Source of the DNA: Rhodothermales bacterium
Lineage (GTDB): Bacteria > Bacteroidota > Rhodothermia > Rhodothermales > JAHQVL01
Direction: 5' to 3'
NCBI GenBank assembly: GCA_041391505.1
Contig: JAWKNW010000004.1
Coordinates: 62,001-126,000, forward strand
DNA length: 64,000 bases
Both the position numbers and the translations under genes were made by a program. Shown here piece after piece: positions 8,554 through 17,176 of the stretch. The notes beneath the pieces were generated by a model that had not been told where the DNA came from, made no database searches, and saw only the letters and a program-made list of their open reading frames with translations. Within the stretch, counting starts at the first letter, position 1, and each line of letters begins with the position of its first letter.

Positions 8554-9930
8554 TCAGAGGTGATATTTTTCGAGACGTCGGTACAGCGCGGCGCGGGTGA
8601 GCCCAAGCTCCTTCGCCGCCTTGCTGATGTTGCCCTCGTGTTTGTCGAGCGCCTTTCGGATGACCGTGCGCTCCACCTCCTCGAGGTTGTAGGCATCGAA
8701 TACGAGACCGTCGGTGTCGGGGCGCCGGGTGCCGGCGAAGAAAAAGTCCTCTCGCTGCAGCGAGGTAGACTCGGTCATGATCACGGCCCGCTCGATCATG
8801 TGCTCGAGCTCGCGGACGTTGCCGGGCATGTGGTAGGCCTTCAGCTGCTGGATCGCCGCGCTGCTCAGCGACCGGACCGACTTTCCGTATTTTCGGGCGA
8901 ACCGCGTCAGGAAGTGCGTGGCGAGGGGTTCGATGTCCTCCGGGCGCTCGCGCAGCGGCGCCAGATGGATTTCGACGGTGTTGATGCGGTACAGCAGATC
9001 CTGGCGAAACAGACCTTCCTCGACCATCTCGTAGATCGGCATGTTCGTCGCGCAGATGAGCCGGACGTCGATCGGGATCGGTTTGTTCGACCCCACCCGG
9101 ACGATCTCACGGCGCTGGAGGGCGGTCAGGAGCTTGGACTGCTTGGCCATCGACAGATTGCCGATTTCGTCGAGGAACAGCGTTCCGCCCGAAACCAGCT
9201 CGAAACGACCCACCCGGTCCTCCCGCGCGTCGGTGAAGGCGCCCTTGACGTGGCCGAAGAGTTCGCTTTCGAACAGGGTGTCCGAGATGGCGCCCATGTC
9301 GACGCCGACGAAGGGGCGCTCGGATCGCCGCGAGTGGCGATGCAGGGCACGGGCGACGAGCTCCTTGCCCGTGCCGTTTTCCCCCAGAATGAGGACGCTG
9401 GCATCGGTGGCCGCTACCTTGTCGATCTGTTCGAAGACGCGTTGCATCGCCGGCGACTCGCCGACGAAATCCTGGTAGCGCAGGTCGATATCGGACAGGA
9501 GCTGCCGCTGCGTATCGCGCAGCAGGCCGGCCTCCGTCTTGGACGAGCGCAGCCGCCGCGCAGCCGTCAGCGTGGCGATCAGCTTCTCGTTTTGCCAGGG
9601 CTTCAGGACGAAGTCGGTGGCGCCGGCCTTGATGGCGTTGACCGCCATTTCCACATCGCCGAACGCCGTGATCAGCACCACGACGGCCGCCGGATCGATC
9701 GCGAGGATCTTGTCGAGCCAGAAAAACCCCTCGCGTCCGCTCGAGACGTCGCGCGTGAAGTTCATATCCAGCAAAATGATGTCGTACGTCTCGTTCTGCA
9801 GCAGCTCGGGGAGACGTTCCGGCCGGCTTTCGGTGTGGATCCGGCGCGCATGTTTCTTCAACAGAAAGCGCGCGGCCTGCAGCACATCCTCGTCATCGTC
9901 GACAATCAAAAGACTCCCGAAATCGCTCAT
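8554..9930 (-). CDS. NtrC-family sigma-54-dependent response regulator
   Basis: 458 residues. The open frame extends to 10077, but the receiver domain begins exactly at the ATG at 9928-9930 (MSDFGSLLIVDDDEDV), so I use that start. Domains: receiver (1-125; acidic pocket DDDE, phospho-acceptor Asp55 in LLDMNF), AAA+ domain (about 145-380; Walker A GENGTGKE, sigma-54 contact loop GAFTDA instead of the usual GAFTGA, arginine-rich sensor regions) and a Fis-type helix-turn-helix at the C-terminus (GNISKAAKELGLTRAALYRR). Such proteins bind upstream enhancers as oligomers and remodel sigma-54 holoenzyme. Facing it is a strong sigma-54 promoter with two palindromes in front of the efflux cluster, which is the obvious target. 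It is co-transcribed with the kinase gene. Confidence 0.95.
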   Translation of the reverse strand: MSDFGSLLIVDDDEDVLQAARFLLKKHARRIHTESRPERLPELLQNETYDIILLDMNFTRDVSSGREGFFWLDKILAIDPAAVVVLITAFGDVEMAVNAIKAGATDFVLKPWQNEKLIATLTAARRLRSSKTEAGLLRDTQRQLLSDIDLRYQDFVGESPAMQRVFEQIDKVAATDASVLILGENGTGKELVARALHRHSRRSERPFVGVDMGAISDTLFESELFGHVKGAFTDAREDRVGRFELVSGGTLFLDEIGNLSMAKQSKLLTALQRREIVRVGSNKPIPIDVRLICATNMPIYEMVEEGLFRQDLLYRINTVEIHLAPLRERPEDIEPLATHFLTRFARKYGKSVRSLSSAAIQQLKAYHMPGNVRELEHMIERAVIMTESTSLQREDFFFAGTRRPDTDGLVFDAYNLEEVERTVIRKALDKHEGNISKAAKELGLTRAALYRRLEKYHL

Positions 9931-10037
9931 ACGTGGCGGTACGGTTCGGTTGAATACGGTGGGTGGATCGGCCGGCGATCTCCAAACATCATTCCAGCCC
10001 GCAATATAGGTGAACAGGCGCGAATACGCTGACCGGA

Positions 10038-10055
10038 GTGTTCGAAATCGGACAC
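10038..10055. promoter_or_regulatory. Candidate enhancer palindrome 1 for the NtrC-type regulator
   Basis: GTGTTCG-AAAT-CGGACAC: 7-base arms with one mismatch around a 4-base centre. It lies about 115-132 bases upstream of the predicted transcription start (10170), the usual distance for sigma-54 enhancers. It shares its half-site GTGTTCG/CGAACAC with the neighbouring palindrome. No gene is predicted to read through it, since the regulator gene begins at 9930. Confidence 0.55.
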
Positions 10056-10057
10056 CT

Positions 10058-10078
10058 GGTGTTTCGCCGGCGAACACC
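10058..10078. promoter_or_regulatory. Candidate enhancer palindrome 2
   Basis: Imperfect palindrome with outer arms GGTGTT and AACACC and the inner GC-rich core CGCCGGCG. Its centre is 21-22 bases from the centre of palindrome 1, i.e. two helical turns, so two regulator dimers would sit on the same DNA face. It lies 92-112 bases upstream of the predicted start. Confidence 0.55.
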
Positions 10079-10143
10079 TTCGGCGGAGGCGAGATACGGC
10101 TGTGTGAGGGTCATGTTGTTGGGAGGCAACGAGTTGTGGGTAC

Positions 10144-10159
10144 TGGCACCGCGATTGCA
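10144..10159 (+). promoter_or_regulatory. Sigma-54 (-24/-12) promoter of the adaptor/ATPase/permease cluster
   Basis: TGGCAC (10144-10149), five bases, TTGCA (10155-10159). The invariant GG and GC are exactly 12 bases apart, as in the consensus TGGCAC-N5-TTGCW. Placing the C of GC (10158) at -12 predicts transcription from about 10170. This excludes the upstream ATG at 10165 and makes 10192 the adaptor start, leaving a 22-base leader. An NtrC-type activator is encoded divergently next to it. Confidence 0.75.
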
Positions 10160-10191
10160 AAGCAATGGGCAGTCACGTACCCGATAGAGCA

Positions 10192-11550
10192 ATGAACGAC
10201 ACCCCTGATCAGAAGCCTGACATTTCCGTTTTGCTGCGTCCTTCCTCGGGCCCTGCGTCCGATCCCGGCGACCGCCGGATGGGCGGCGGCGAAGGCATGG
10301 ACCGGCAGCGCGAACGCCGATTCTGGACGATGCGCCGCACCCTTCAACTGGCCGGCGCCGTGGTCCTCGTAGCCCTGCTGGGCTATGCCCTGTGGACGAC
10401 GACCGGCGGGCGCAAACTCAATGTAGATACCGAACGCCTGACCGTATCGACCGTCCGGTTCGAGCCGTTCCAGGAACGGATCGCCATCACCGGCAACGTC
10501 CTCCCGCGCACGACGGTGTACCTCGATGCGGTCGAGGGAGGGCGCATCGAGGAGATTTATGTCCAGGAAGGGGCGATGGTCGAAGACCACGAGCCCATCC
10601 TCCGGCTCTCGAACAGCACGCTCCAGCTGAGTCTGTTGAACACGGAATCCCAGCGTCTGGAGCAGATCAGCCAGCTCGAACAAACGCGTTTTCAGATCGA
10701 GGAGGGCAACCTCACCCGCCGGCAGCAGCTGACGGACATGGACTACAACATCCTGCGGCTCCGGCGCGATCTGGAGCGGAACCAGGACCTGTACGAGAAG
10801 CGAGTCATCTCCGAACGCGAGTTCCAGACGGTGAAGGATGAATATGAATACTGGCAGCGCCGGCGCGACCTGACCCAGCAGTCGTTCAAGCAGGATTCGC
10901 TGCGGCAGGCGCTGCAGGTCGAGCGCATGGTCCTCGCCGTCGAGCGGATGGACGCCAACTTCGAGGTGATGCAGGAACAGCTCGAAAACCTGACCGTGCG
11001 CGCGCCGCTTGCCGGCCAGTTGACGGCGCTCAACGCCGAACTCGGCGAGATGAAGGGCGCCGGCTTCCGGTTCGGGCAGGTGGACGTGCTCGACGGGTTC
11101 AAGGTGCGTGCCGGCATCGACGAGTACTACATCAACCGGGTCGTACGCGGTCAGCGCGCCACGACCCAGCCGATCGCCGGCGTCGAATACGCCATGGAAG
11201 TGACGCGCGTCTATCCGGAAGTTCGGGACGGGCGGTTTGAAGTCGACCTCACGTTCCTCGGCGAGACGCCGCCGGACATTCGCCGCGGGCAGACGATCCG
11301 GCTCGGCCTCGAGATGAGCGACCTCGGCGAGGCGCTGACCCTGGCGCGCGGCGGTTTTTATCAGTCCACCGGCGGAGGATGGGTGTACGTGCTCGATCCC
11401 TCGGGCGACTTCGCGGTGAAGCGGGTCGTCCGTCTCGGACGGCAGAATCCGCTCGTCTACGAAGTGCTCGAAGGGCTGGAGGCCGGCGAGCAGGTCGTGA
11501 CGTCCTCGTACGACACTTTCGGCGATGTCGATCGCCTCGTTCTTCAGTAA
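10192..11550 (+). CDS. HlyD/MacA-type periplasmic adaptor subunit of ABC efflux system
   Basis: 452 residues from the ATG at 10192 (MNDTPDQKPD). An in-frame ATG at 10165 lies before the predicted sigma-54 start and is rejected. A cytoplasmic tail of about 45 residues precedes one membrane helix (about 48-68, LQLAGAVVLVALLGYALW). The lipoyl/barrel part follows (ITGNVLPRTTVYLDAVEGG), then a long alpha-helical hairpin rich in Gln, Glu and Arg (about 125-270), the returning lipoyl half (LTVRAPLAGQLTAL) and beta-barrel domains. Such proteins bridge an inner-membrane transporter to a TolC-like outer-membrane channel. It is the only adaptor in the cluster, so all ten permeases would have to share it or work without one. 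No TolC gene lies in the cluster; one is present 40 kb away (52552-53979). Confidence 0.9.
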   Translation: MNDTPDQKPDISVLLRPSSGPASDPGDRRMGGGEGMDRQRERRFWTMRRTLQLAGAVVLVALLGYALWTTTGGRKLNVDTERLTVSTVRFEPFQERIAITGNVLPRTTVYLDAVEGGRIEEIYVQEGAMVEDHEPILRLSNSTLQLSLLNTESQRLEQISQLEQTRFQIEEGNLTRRQQLTDMDYNILRLRRDLERNQDLYEKRVISEREFQTVKDEYEYWQRRRDLTQQSFKQDSLRQALQVERMVLAVERMDANFEVMQEQLENLTVRAPLAGQLTALNAELGEMKGAGFRFGQVDVLDGFKVRAGIDEYYINRVVRGQRATTQPIAGVEYAMEVTRVYPEVRDGRFEVDLTFLGETPPDIRRGQTIRLGLEMSDLGEALTLARGGFYQSTGGGWVYVLDPSGDFAVKRVVRLGRQNPLVYEVLEGLEAGEQVVTSSYDTFGDVDRLVLQ

Positions 11551-11586
11551 CCGTTTGCCCACGCACACGCTCAATACATCAAACGT

Positions 11587-12285
11587 ATGATCAAAGCCAC
11601 CAATCTTAAAAAGACCTACGTGACGGAAGAGGTCGAAACCACCGCCCTCAACAACGTCAACATGGAGATCAAGGAAGGCGAGTTTATCTCGATCATGGGT
11701 CCGTCGGGCTGCGGCAAGTCGACGCTGCTCAATATCCTGGGTTTGCTCGACAGCCCTTCCGAGGGGTCGTACACGTTCCTGGGCCACGAGACGGCGAACA
11801 TGTCCGAGCGCCAGCGCGCCGGCCTGCGCAAGGGCAACATCGGCTTCGTGTTTCAGAGCTTCAACCTGATCGACGAACTGACCGTCTACGAAAACGTCGA
11901 GCTGCCGCTGCTGTATCTGGGGATGACGTCCGCCGAGCGCGAACAACGCGTGACGGCGGCGCTGGATCGCGTCCAGATGACGCACCGGAAAGGGCATTTT
12001 CCCCAGCAGCTCTCGGGCGGTCAGCAGCAGCGCGTCGCGATCGCGCGCGCCGTCGTCGCCGGCCCGAAGCTCATCCTCGCGGACGAACCCACCGGTAACC
12101 TGGATTCGACCCACGGCGAAGAGGTGATGTCGCTGTTGACGCAGCTGAACGAAAACGGCACCACCATCGCCATGGTCACCCACTCGCCGGCGGACGCCGA
12201 ATACAGCCACCGGATCGTGCACCTGTTCGACGGCCACATCGTGACGGAGAACTTTCTCAAACAGCGCTACATCGCCCCGGCCTGA
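11587..12285 (+). CDS. MacB/LolD-type ABC transporter ATP-binding protein (first)
   Basis: 232 residues starting at ATG 11587 (MIKATNLKKTYVTEEVETTA). It contains Walker A (GPSGCGKST), the Q-loop region (GFVFQSFNLIDELTVYENVE), the ABC signature LSGGQQQRVAIARA, Walker B (LILADEPT) with the D-loop GNLDST, and the H-loop His in VTHSP. It belongs to the family that powers FtsX-fold permeases by transmitting ATP-driven motion to the periplasm rather than moving substrate through the membrane. It sits 36 bases after the adaptor and 26 bases before the first permease. All catalytic residues are canonical, so this is probably the main motor for the permeases downstream. Confidence 0.95.
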   Translation: MIKATNLKKTYVTEEVETTALNNVNMEIKEGEFISIMGPSGCGKSTLLNILGLLDSPSEGSYTFLGHETANMSERQRAGLRKGNIGFVFQSFNLIDELTVYENVELPLLYLGMTSAEREQRVTAALDRVQMTHRKGHFPQQLSGGQQQRVAIARAVVAGPKLILADEPTGNLDSTHGEEVMSLLTQLNENGTTIAMVTHSPADAEYSHRIVHLFDGHIVTENFLKQRYIAPA

Positions 12286-12311
12286 ACGCGCTGCATGCCG
12301 AAGAGGCCATC

Positions 12312-14729
12312 ATGCTCAAGAACTACCTCGTCATCGCCCTCCGCACTGTGTCGAAGCAGCGCGCCTACACGTCCATCAACGTCTTCGGCATGGCCATCGG
12401 ACTGGCCGTGGCGATGCTCATCGTACTCTATGTGCGCGATGAGTTGAGCTACGACCGGTTTCATGAACACGCTGCGTCCATCTATCGCATTAACCTGGAT
12501 GCGGCGTTCAACGGGCAGGCGCTCAAGACGGCCACGTCGCCGGCGCCGATGGCCGGCGTGCTGGCGACCGAGTACCCGGAGGTCCGCGCCGTGGCGCGGT
12601 TCTTCGCGTCGTTCGACGACCAGGGGCAGGCGGTGCGGTATGAGGACCGCGCCTTTCTCGAGTCGGGGTGGATGTGGGCCGACTCGTCGGTGTTCGATGT
12701 GATGACCTTTCCCCTGCTCCGCGGCGACGCGCGCACGGCCCTCGCTCAGCCCTATTCGGTGGTGATGACCGATGCGATGGCGAAAAAATACTTCGGCGGG
12801 GATGATCCCCTTGGCCAGACCGTCTACAGCGACGGCGACGCCTACCGGGTGACCGGCATCCTGGCGGACATCCCGTCCACCTCGCATCTGCAGTTCGATT
12901 TCCTTGCCTCGCTGACCAGCATCCCCTGGGTGAATCAGGCGAACTGGGTGAGCAACTCGTTTCATACCTACGTGCGCCTGGCCGAAGGGAAGGACCCGGT
13001 CGCGTTCGAACAGAAGCTGCAAGCGCTGGTGCAGACCTACGTCCGCCCCCAGGTCGAAGGCGCGCTGGGCGTCTCCTTCGACGAGGCGGTGGCGAACGGC
13101 ATGCGATGGGCGTACTTCGTCGAGCCGCTCGGCGACCTTTACCTCCATTCCCAGGCCGGCGGCACCATCGGGCGAACGGGCGATATCACGTACGTGTATG
13201 TGCTCAACGCCATCGCAGTGTTTATCCTGCTCATCGCCTGCATCAACTTCATGAACCTCGCCACGGCCCGTTCGACCGGCCGCGCTCGTGAGGTCGGCGT
13301 TCGCAAGGTGATGGGATCGACGCGCCGGCAATTGATGCGGCAGTTCCTGGTGGAGTCCATGCTCATGGCGCTGGCGGCGCTCGGGGTCGCGAGCCTGCTG
13401 GTGTGGCTCTCGCTCGGGTGGTTCAACCAGCTGGCGGACAAGACGCTTACCATCGATTTCACGCGCGACGCCGGCTTCTTCGCGGGCATGCTGGGGATCA
13501 CGCTGGCCGCGGGGCTGCTGGCTGGCATCTATCCCGCGATCGTGCTCTCGGCCTTCCAGCCGGCGGCCGTGCTGAAGGGCACCCTGCCGCGCGGGGTGCG
13601 GCACGCCGGCCTGCGCAACGCGCTCGTCGTGATGCAGTTCGGGCTGTCCATCGGCATGCTGATCTGCGCGGGCGTGGCGAGCCGGCAGCTGGATTTCATG
13701 CAGTCGAAGGACGTGGGATTCAACAAGAACCAGGTGCTCGTGCTGCCGATCACCTCGAATTCGGTCGCCGCCGAGACGATGCATAACACCCTGTTGTCGG
13801 ATCAGGGAGTGACCGGTGTGGCCTTCGCCAACGCGCTGCCTGGGCGGCTGACGACAACCGATGCCTTTCGCCCGGAAGGGATTTCGGGCAACACGATTTT
13901 CGCCCTGGCTTCGGCACAGGTCAGCCACGACTACATCGAAACGCTCGAGATGGACCTCGTCGCGGGCCGCTCGTTTTCGCGCGCGTTTCCGGGCGATAGC
14001 GCGGCGTATGTCGTCAATGAAGCCGGCATGCGCGAGCTGGGCTTCACGTTGGAGGATGTGATCGGCAAACGCATCGAGGAGCCGGACGACGAGGCGGCGG
14101 TCTCCGGACCCATCGTCGGCGTCGTGCGCGATTTTCAGTTCGAGTCCTTTGAAAACACCATCCGGCCACTCGTGCTCAAGCTCGGCGGCGACATGCAGTA
14201 TGCGCTGTTGCGGGTCAGCCCGGTTCGGCTGGACGAAACCATCGAACGGCTTCGGATGAAGTGGGCGGACATCGCCGGCGGCCAGCCGTTCGACTACTTT
14301 TTTCTGGATGACGATTTCGGCAGGCTTTACGCCAGCGAGCAGCGTCTCGGCCAGATCTTCGGCTATTTCACGGCACTGACGGTGTTTATTGCCTGCCTCG
14401 GGCTGTTCGGTCTGGCGTCGTACGTCACCGCGACGCGCACGAAAGAGATCGGGGTGCGCAAGGTCCTCGGGGCCACGGTGCCGCAGCTGGTGTTGCTGTT
14501 GTCGAAAGAGTTCTCCCGGCTCATCGCCGTGGCGTACGTGCTGGCGGTGCCGGTAGCGCTCTATGCGATGGATCGGTGGCTCGCGCACTTCGCGTACCGG
14601 GTGACCATAAGCGGCTGGATCATCGTCGGCGCCGGCGTGGTGGCGATCCTGATCGCGCTGCTGACGGTCAGCTATCAGTCCATCCGGACGGCGCTCGCCG
14701 ATCCGGTGGACAGTCTCCGGTACGAATGA
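12312..14729 (+). CDS. FtsX/MacB-type ABC permease 1 of 10
   Basis: 805 residues, start MLKNYLVIALRTVSK. The architecture is two fused FtsX halves: a membrane helix (~22-42), a periplasmic MacB-PCD-like domain (~50-290), three helices (~296-420), a second anchor helix (~430-455), a second periplasmic domain (~460-680) and three helices (~685-795). The coupling segments facing the ATPase read AREVGVRKVMGSTRRQL in the first half and TKEIGVRKVLGATVPQL in the second. The last residues are DPVDSLRYE, a tail shared by all ten paralogues. It would transduce ATP hydrolysis by the cluster's ATPase into periplasmic movement, for export from the periplasm or envelope remodelling. Substrate unknown. Confidence 0.93.
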   Translation: MLKNYLVIALRTVSKQRAYTSINVFGMAIGLAVAMLIVLYVRDELSYDRFHEHAASIYRINLDAAFNGQALKTATSPAPMAGVLATEYPEVRAVARFFASFDDQGQAVRYEDRAFLESGWMWADSSVFDVMTFPLLRGDARTALAQPYSVVMTDAMAKKYFGGDDPLGQTVYSDGDAYRVTGILADIPSTSHLQFDFLASLTSIPWVNQANWVSNSFHTYVRLAEGKDPVAFEQKLQALVQTYVRPQVEGALGVSFDEAVANGMRWAYFVEPLGDLYLHSQAGGTIGRTGDITYVYVLNAIAVFILLIACINFMNLATARSTGRAREVGVRKVMGSTRRQLMRQFLVESMLMALAALGVASLLVWLSLGWFNQLADKTLTIDFTRDAGFFAGMLGITLAAGLLAGIYPAIVLSAFQPAAVLKGTLPRGVRHAGLRNALVVMQFGLSIGMLICAGVASRQLDFMQSKDVGFNKNQVLVLPITSNSVAAETMHNTLLSDQGVTGVAFANALPGRLTTTDAFRPEGISGNTIFALASAQVSHDYIETLEMDLVAGRSFSRAFPGDSAAYVVNEAGMRELGFTLEDVIGKRIEEPDDEAAVSGPIVGVVRDFQFESFENTIRPLVLKLGGDMQYALLRVSPVRLDETIERLRMKWADIAGGQPFDYFFLDDDFGRLYASEQRLGQIFGYFTALTVFIACLGLFGLASYVTATRTKEIGVRKVLGATVPQLVLLLSKEFSRLIAVAYVLAVPVALYAMDRWLAHFAYRVTISGWIIVGAGVVAILIALLTVSYQSIRTALADPVDSLRYE

Positions 14730-14730
14730 C

Positions 14731-17103
14731 ATGATCAGGCACGCATTCCTCATCGCCCTCCGCTCGCTGCGTCGCGATCCGCTGACGTCGATCATCAACA
14801 TCGGCGGGCTCGCCCTGGGCATTGCCGCGGCATTCGTGCTCGGGCTCTACGTGCGGCAGGAGCTGAGCTACGACCGCCATGTCGAGGGTGGCGACCGCGT
14901 CTATCGGATCGCGACCGACTTTTTCAACATGGGCGGCTTCGCCAAAAGCCAGCAACAGCTCCTCGACATCCTGCCCGATCTGGTGCCGGAGATCGAAGCG
15001 GCCACCCGGTTCGACCGGGGGTTTCAGGAGACGACCGTTCAGGTGGGGGAGACGCGGTATGCCGAGCCGGCCTACATCTACGCCGACAGCGCGTTTTTCG
15101 ACCTCTTCAGCTACCGGTTTCTCGAAGGCACTCCCGGCCAGGTGATGCGCGCGCCCGACGAGATCGTCCTCAGCGAGACGGCCGCGCGTACCTACTTTGG
15201 CGATGCGCCGGCCCTGGGACGCGTGGTGTTGGTGGGCAAGGAACGAAAGCCCCATCGTGTCACGGGGGTGGTCGCCGATCCGCCCTATCGGACGCACCTC
15301 GCGGCTTCGCTCTGGCTTCCGCTCGTTCGCGAGGACGAGCCGGCGAGCGCGTGGAGCAACGTGCAGTTCTACAATTACGTGCGGCTGCGCGAGGGATCGG
15401 ACCCCGCCGCGCTGCAGCGCGGTCTTGACCGGTTATTGCGCGACTACGCCTTTCCGTCCAGTGGCGTCGACGGCACCTACGAGCAATGGGCGTCCAGCGA
15501 TTTTGCCGTCCGCTTCATGATCCAGCCGCTCCGGGACATCTACCTGCACTCGGACTACCGGCTCGAAATCAAGCCCGGGGGCAACCCCGTGCAGGTCTAC
15601 GTGCTGGGGATCATCGGCGCGTTCATCCTGGTGCTGGCGGCGATCAACTACATCAACCTTACGACGGCCGCCGGCGCGATCCGGGCGAAGGAAGTAGGCG
15701 TCAAAAAGACGCTGGGCGCGGAGCCCAATGCGTTGCGGCGCCAGTTCGTCGCCGAGACGGTCGCATTGAGCGGGATGGCGCTCGTCGTCGCCCTCGTCTT
15801 CGCCCAGCTGCTGTTGCGCGTCTTTTCGTATGTGACGGGCGCCGAACTGGTGGATAGCCTGTTCGATGGGCCGCTCTATCTCCTCTGGCTGGTCGGTTTC
15901 ACGCTGGCGGTCGGTCTCGCGGCCGGCGTGTATCCCGCTCTTTTCCTCGCCCGGTTTCGGCCGGTGAGCATGCTGCACGGCACGGGCGCGGGTCCGGGAA
16001 ACAGCCGGCTGCGCAGTGCCCTCGTCGTCACCCAGTTCGCCGTGGCGATCACGCTGGGCATCGGAAGCCTGGTCGTCTTTCGCCAGCTCGATCATCTCCG
16101 CAGCACCGATAAAGGCTTTGCCTTCGAGGGGGTGGTCGATATCGAAAACGCCGGCGTGCTCGGACCGCGTCTGGAAACGTTCCGCGATCAGGTCGATCGG
16201 CTCTCGACGGTGGCGCAGACCAGCCTCGCGCGCCGCGTGCCGACCGGCTCAGGCGTCTCGATGTTTACCTACAAGACGCCGGAGATGCCCGAGGAGATGA
16301 CACTGCAGACGTTCCGCGGTGACGACACCTACCTGCCGACGCTGGGGCTGCGCCTGATCGCCGGCCGGAATTTCAGTCGCGACCTGGCATCCGATTCCTC
16401 GGCCGCGATCCTGAACGAAGCCGCCGTGCGGGCCCTGAATCTGGGCGACGACCCGATCGGGAAAGACATCGGCGAAGGCCGGCGCGTCGTGGGCGTGGTG
16501 AGCGATTTCTATTTCCAGTCGCTCAGCCAGCGCATCGAGCCGGCGGTCGTGCTCTACAACGAGGAAGGAACGCATCTGCTGGTGCGACTGCAGGCCGGTC
16601 GGGTTGGCGAGGCGATGGCGCAGGTGCAGGCGCTGTGGGCGTCGTTTGCCGGCGACGAAACGCTCCGTTATGCCTTCATCGACGACAATTTTGCGAAGAT
16701 GGCCGAGCAAGAGCGCGTCTTGAGCCGTGCCGTGGCCTCCTTCACGTTTCTTGCGCTGTTCATCGCCTGCCTGGGGCTGTTCGGGCTGACCGCCTTCGGC
16801 GTGCAGCGCCGGCGCAAGGAGATCGGCATTCGGAAAGTGCTCGGCGCGAGTGCGCTCCGGCTCACGGCGCTGCTGACGCTGGATTTTCTCAAGCTCGTCG
16901 GGATGGGTTTTCTCGTCGCCGTACCGATCGCCTACCTCGCCATGGCGCGCTGGCTCGACGGCTACGCCAACCGCATCGTGCTCGGGCCGGGCGTGTTCTT
17001 GGCCGCCGGCGGGATGGCGCTGCTCATCGCGGCCGGCACCGTCGCCTGGCTGGCCGTCCGCGCGGCGTCCGCCGATCCCGTAAAAAGCTTGCGGTATGAA
17101 TGA
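14731..17103 (+). CDS. FtsX/MacB-type ABC permease 2 of 10
   Basis: 790 residues; its ATG follows one base after the stop of permease 1, indicating translational coupling. The N-terminus (MIRHAFLIALRSLRRDPLTS) is the only one of the ten that does not begin ML(K/N)xYL. The first coupling segment is also unusual (AKEVGVKKTLGAEPNAL, with Lys-Lys where the others have Arg-Lys), preceded by INYINLTTAAGAI. The second half keeps the standard ACLGLFGLTAFGV and KEIGIRKVLGASALRL. The protein ends DPVKSLRYE. A perfect 7-base hairpin directly follows its stop codon. This may be one of the older, more diverged copies. Role as for permease 1; substrate unknown. Confidence 0.92.
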   Translation: MIRHAFLIALRSLRRDPLTSIINIGGLALGIAAAFVLGLYVRQELSYDRHVEGGDRVYRIATDFFNMGGFAKSQQQLLDILPDLVPEIEAATRFDRGFQETTVQVGETRYAEPAYIYADSAFFDLFSYRFLEGTPGQVMRAPDEIVLSETAARTYFGDAPALGRVVLVGKERKPHRVTGVVADPPYRTHLAASLWLPLVREDEPASAWSNVQFYNYVRLREGSDPAALQRGLDRLLRDYAFPSSGVDGTYEQWASSDFAVRFMIQPLRDIYLHSDYRLEIKPGGNPVQVYVLGIIGAFILVLAAINYINLTTAAGAIRAKEVGVKKTLGAEPNALRRQFVAETVALSGMALVVALVFAQLLLRVFSYVTGAELVDSLFDGPLYLLWLVGFTLAVGLAAGVYPALFLARFRPVSMLHGTGAGPGNSRLRSALVVTQFAVAITLGIGSLVVFRQLDHLRSTDKGFAFEGVVDIENAGVLGPRLETFRDQVDRLSTVAQTSLARRVPTGSGVSMFTYKTPEMPEEMTLQTFRGDDTYLPTLGLRLIAGRNFSRDLASDSSAAILNEAAVRALNLGDDPIGKDIGEGRRVVGVVSDFYFQSLSQRIEPAVVLYNEEGTHLLVRLQAGRVGEAMAQVQALWASFAGDETLRYAFIDDNFAKMAEQERVLSRAVASFTFLALFIACLGLFGLTAFGVQRRRKEIGIRKVLGASALRLTALLTLDFLKLVGMGFLVAVPIAYLAMARWLDGYANRIVLGPGVFLAAGGMALLIAAGTVAWLAVRAASADPVKSLRYE

Positions 17104-17121
17104 CCGGGCGAGGTGCCCGGT
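17103..17121 (+). repeat. Hairpin directly after permease 2
   Basis: ACCGGGC-GAGGT-GCCCGGT: perfect 7-base stem with a 5-base loop, starting at the last base of the stop codon. No U-tract follows, so it is not a classical terminator. It could stabilise the upstream message or attenuate the transcript. Confidence 0.5.
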
Positions 17122-17134
17122 GGCGCCGTTGTAA

Positions 17135-17154
17135 AGACGCACCATGTGGCGTCT
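17135..17154. repeat. Imperfect palindrome in spacer before permease 3
   Basis: AGACGC and GCGTCT arms around a central CATG, with two mismatched inner pairs. It is homologous to the perfect palindrome before permease 4 at 19589-19610. Both are followed by the same bases (GGCTCAAATACGGTT) leading to the next start codon. Confidence 0.65.
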
Positions 17155-17176
17155 GGCTCAAATACGGTTGAACGAC

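Noticed and set aside
8560..10032. 490-codon plus-strand frame opposite the response regulator
   Set aside because: Shadow of the NtrC-type gene; no start context or domains.
9931..10037. Second, leftward sigma-54 promoter for the regulator operon
   Set aside because: GCAA-N5-GTGAAC near 10003-10017 lacks the invariant GG of the -24 element.
10165..10191. Upstream ATG for the adaptor gene
   Set aside because: It lies 5 bases before the start predicted from the sigma-54 box, and the extra nine residues are not conserved-looking.
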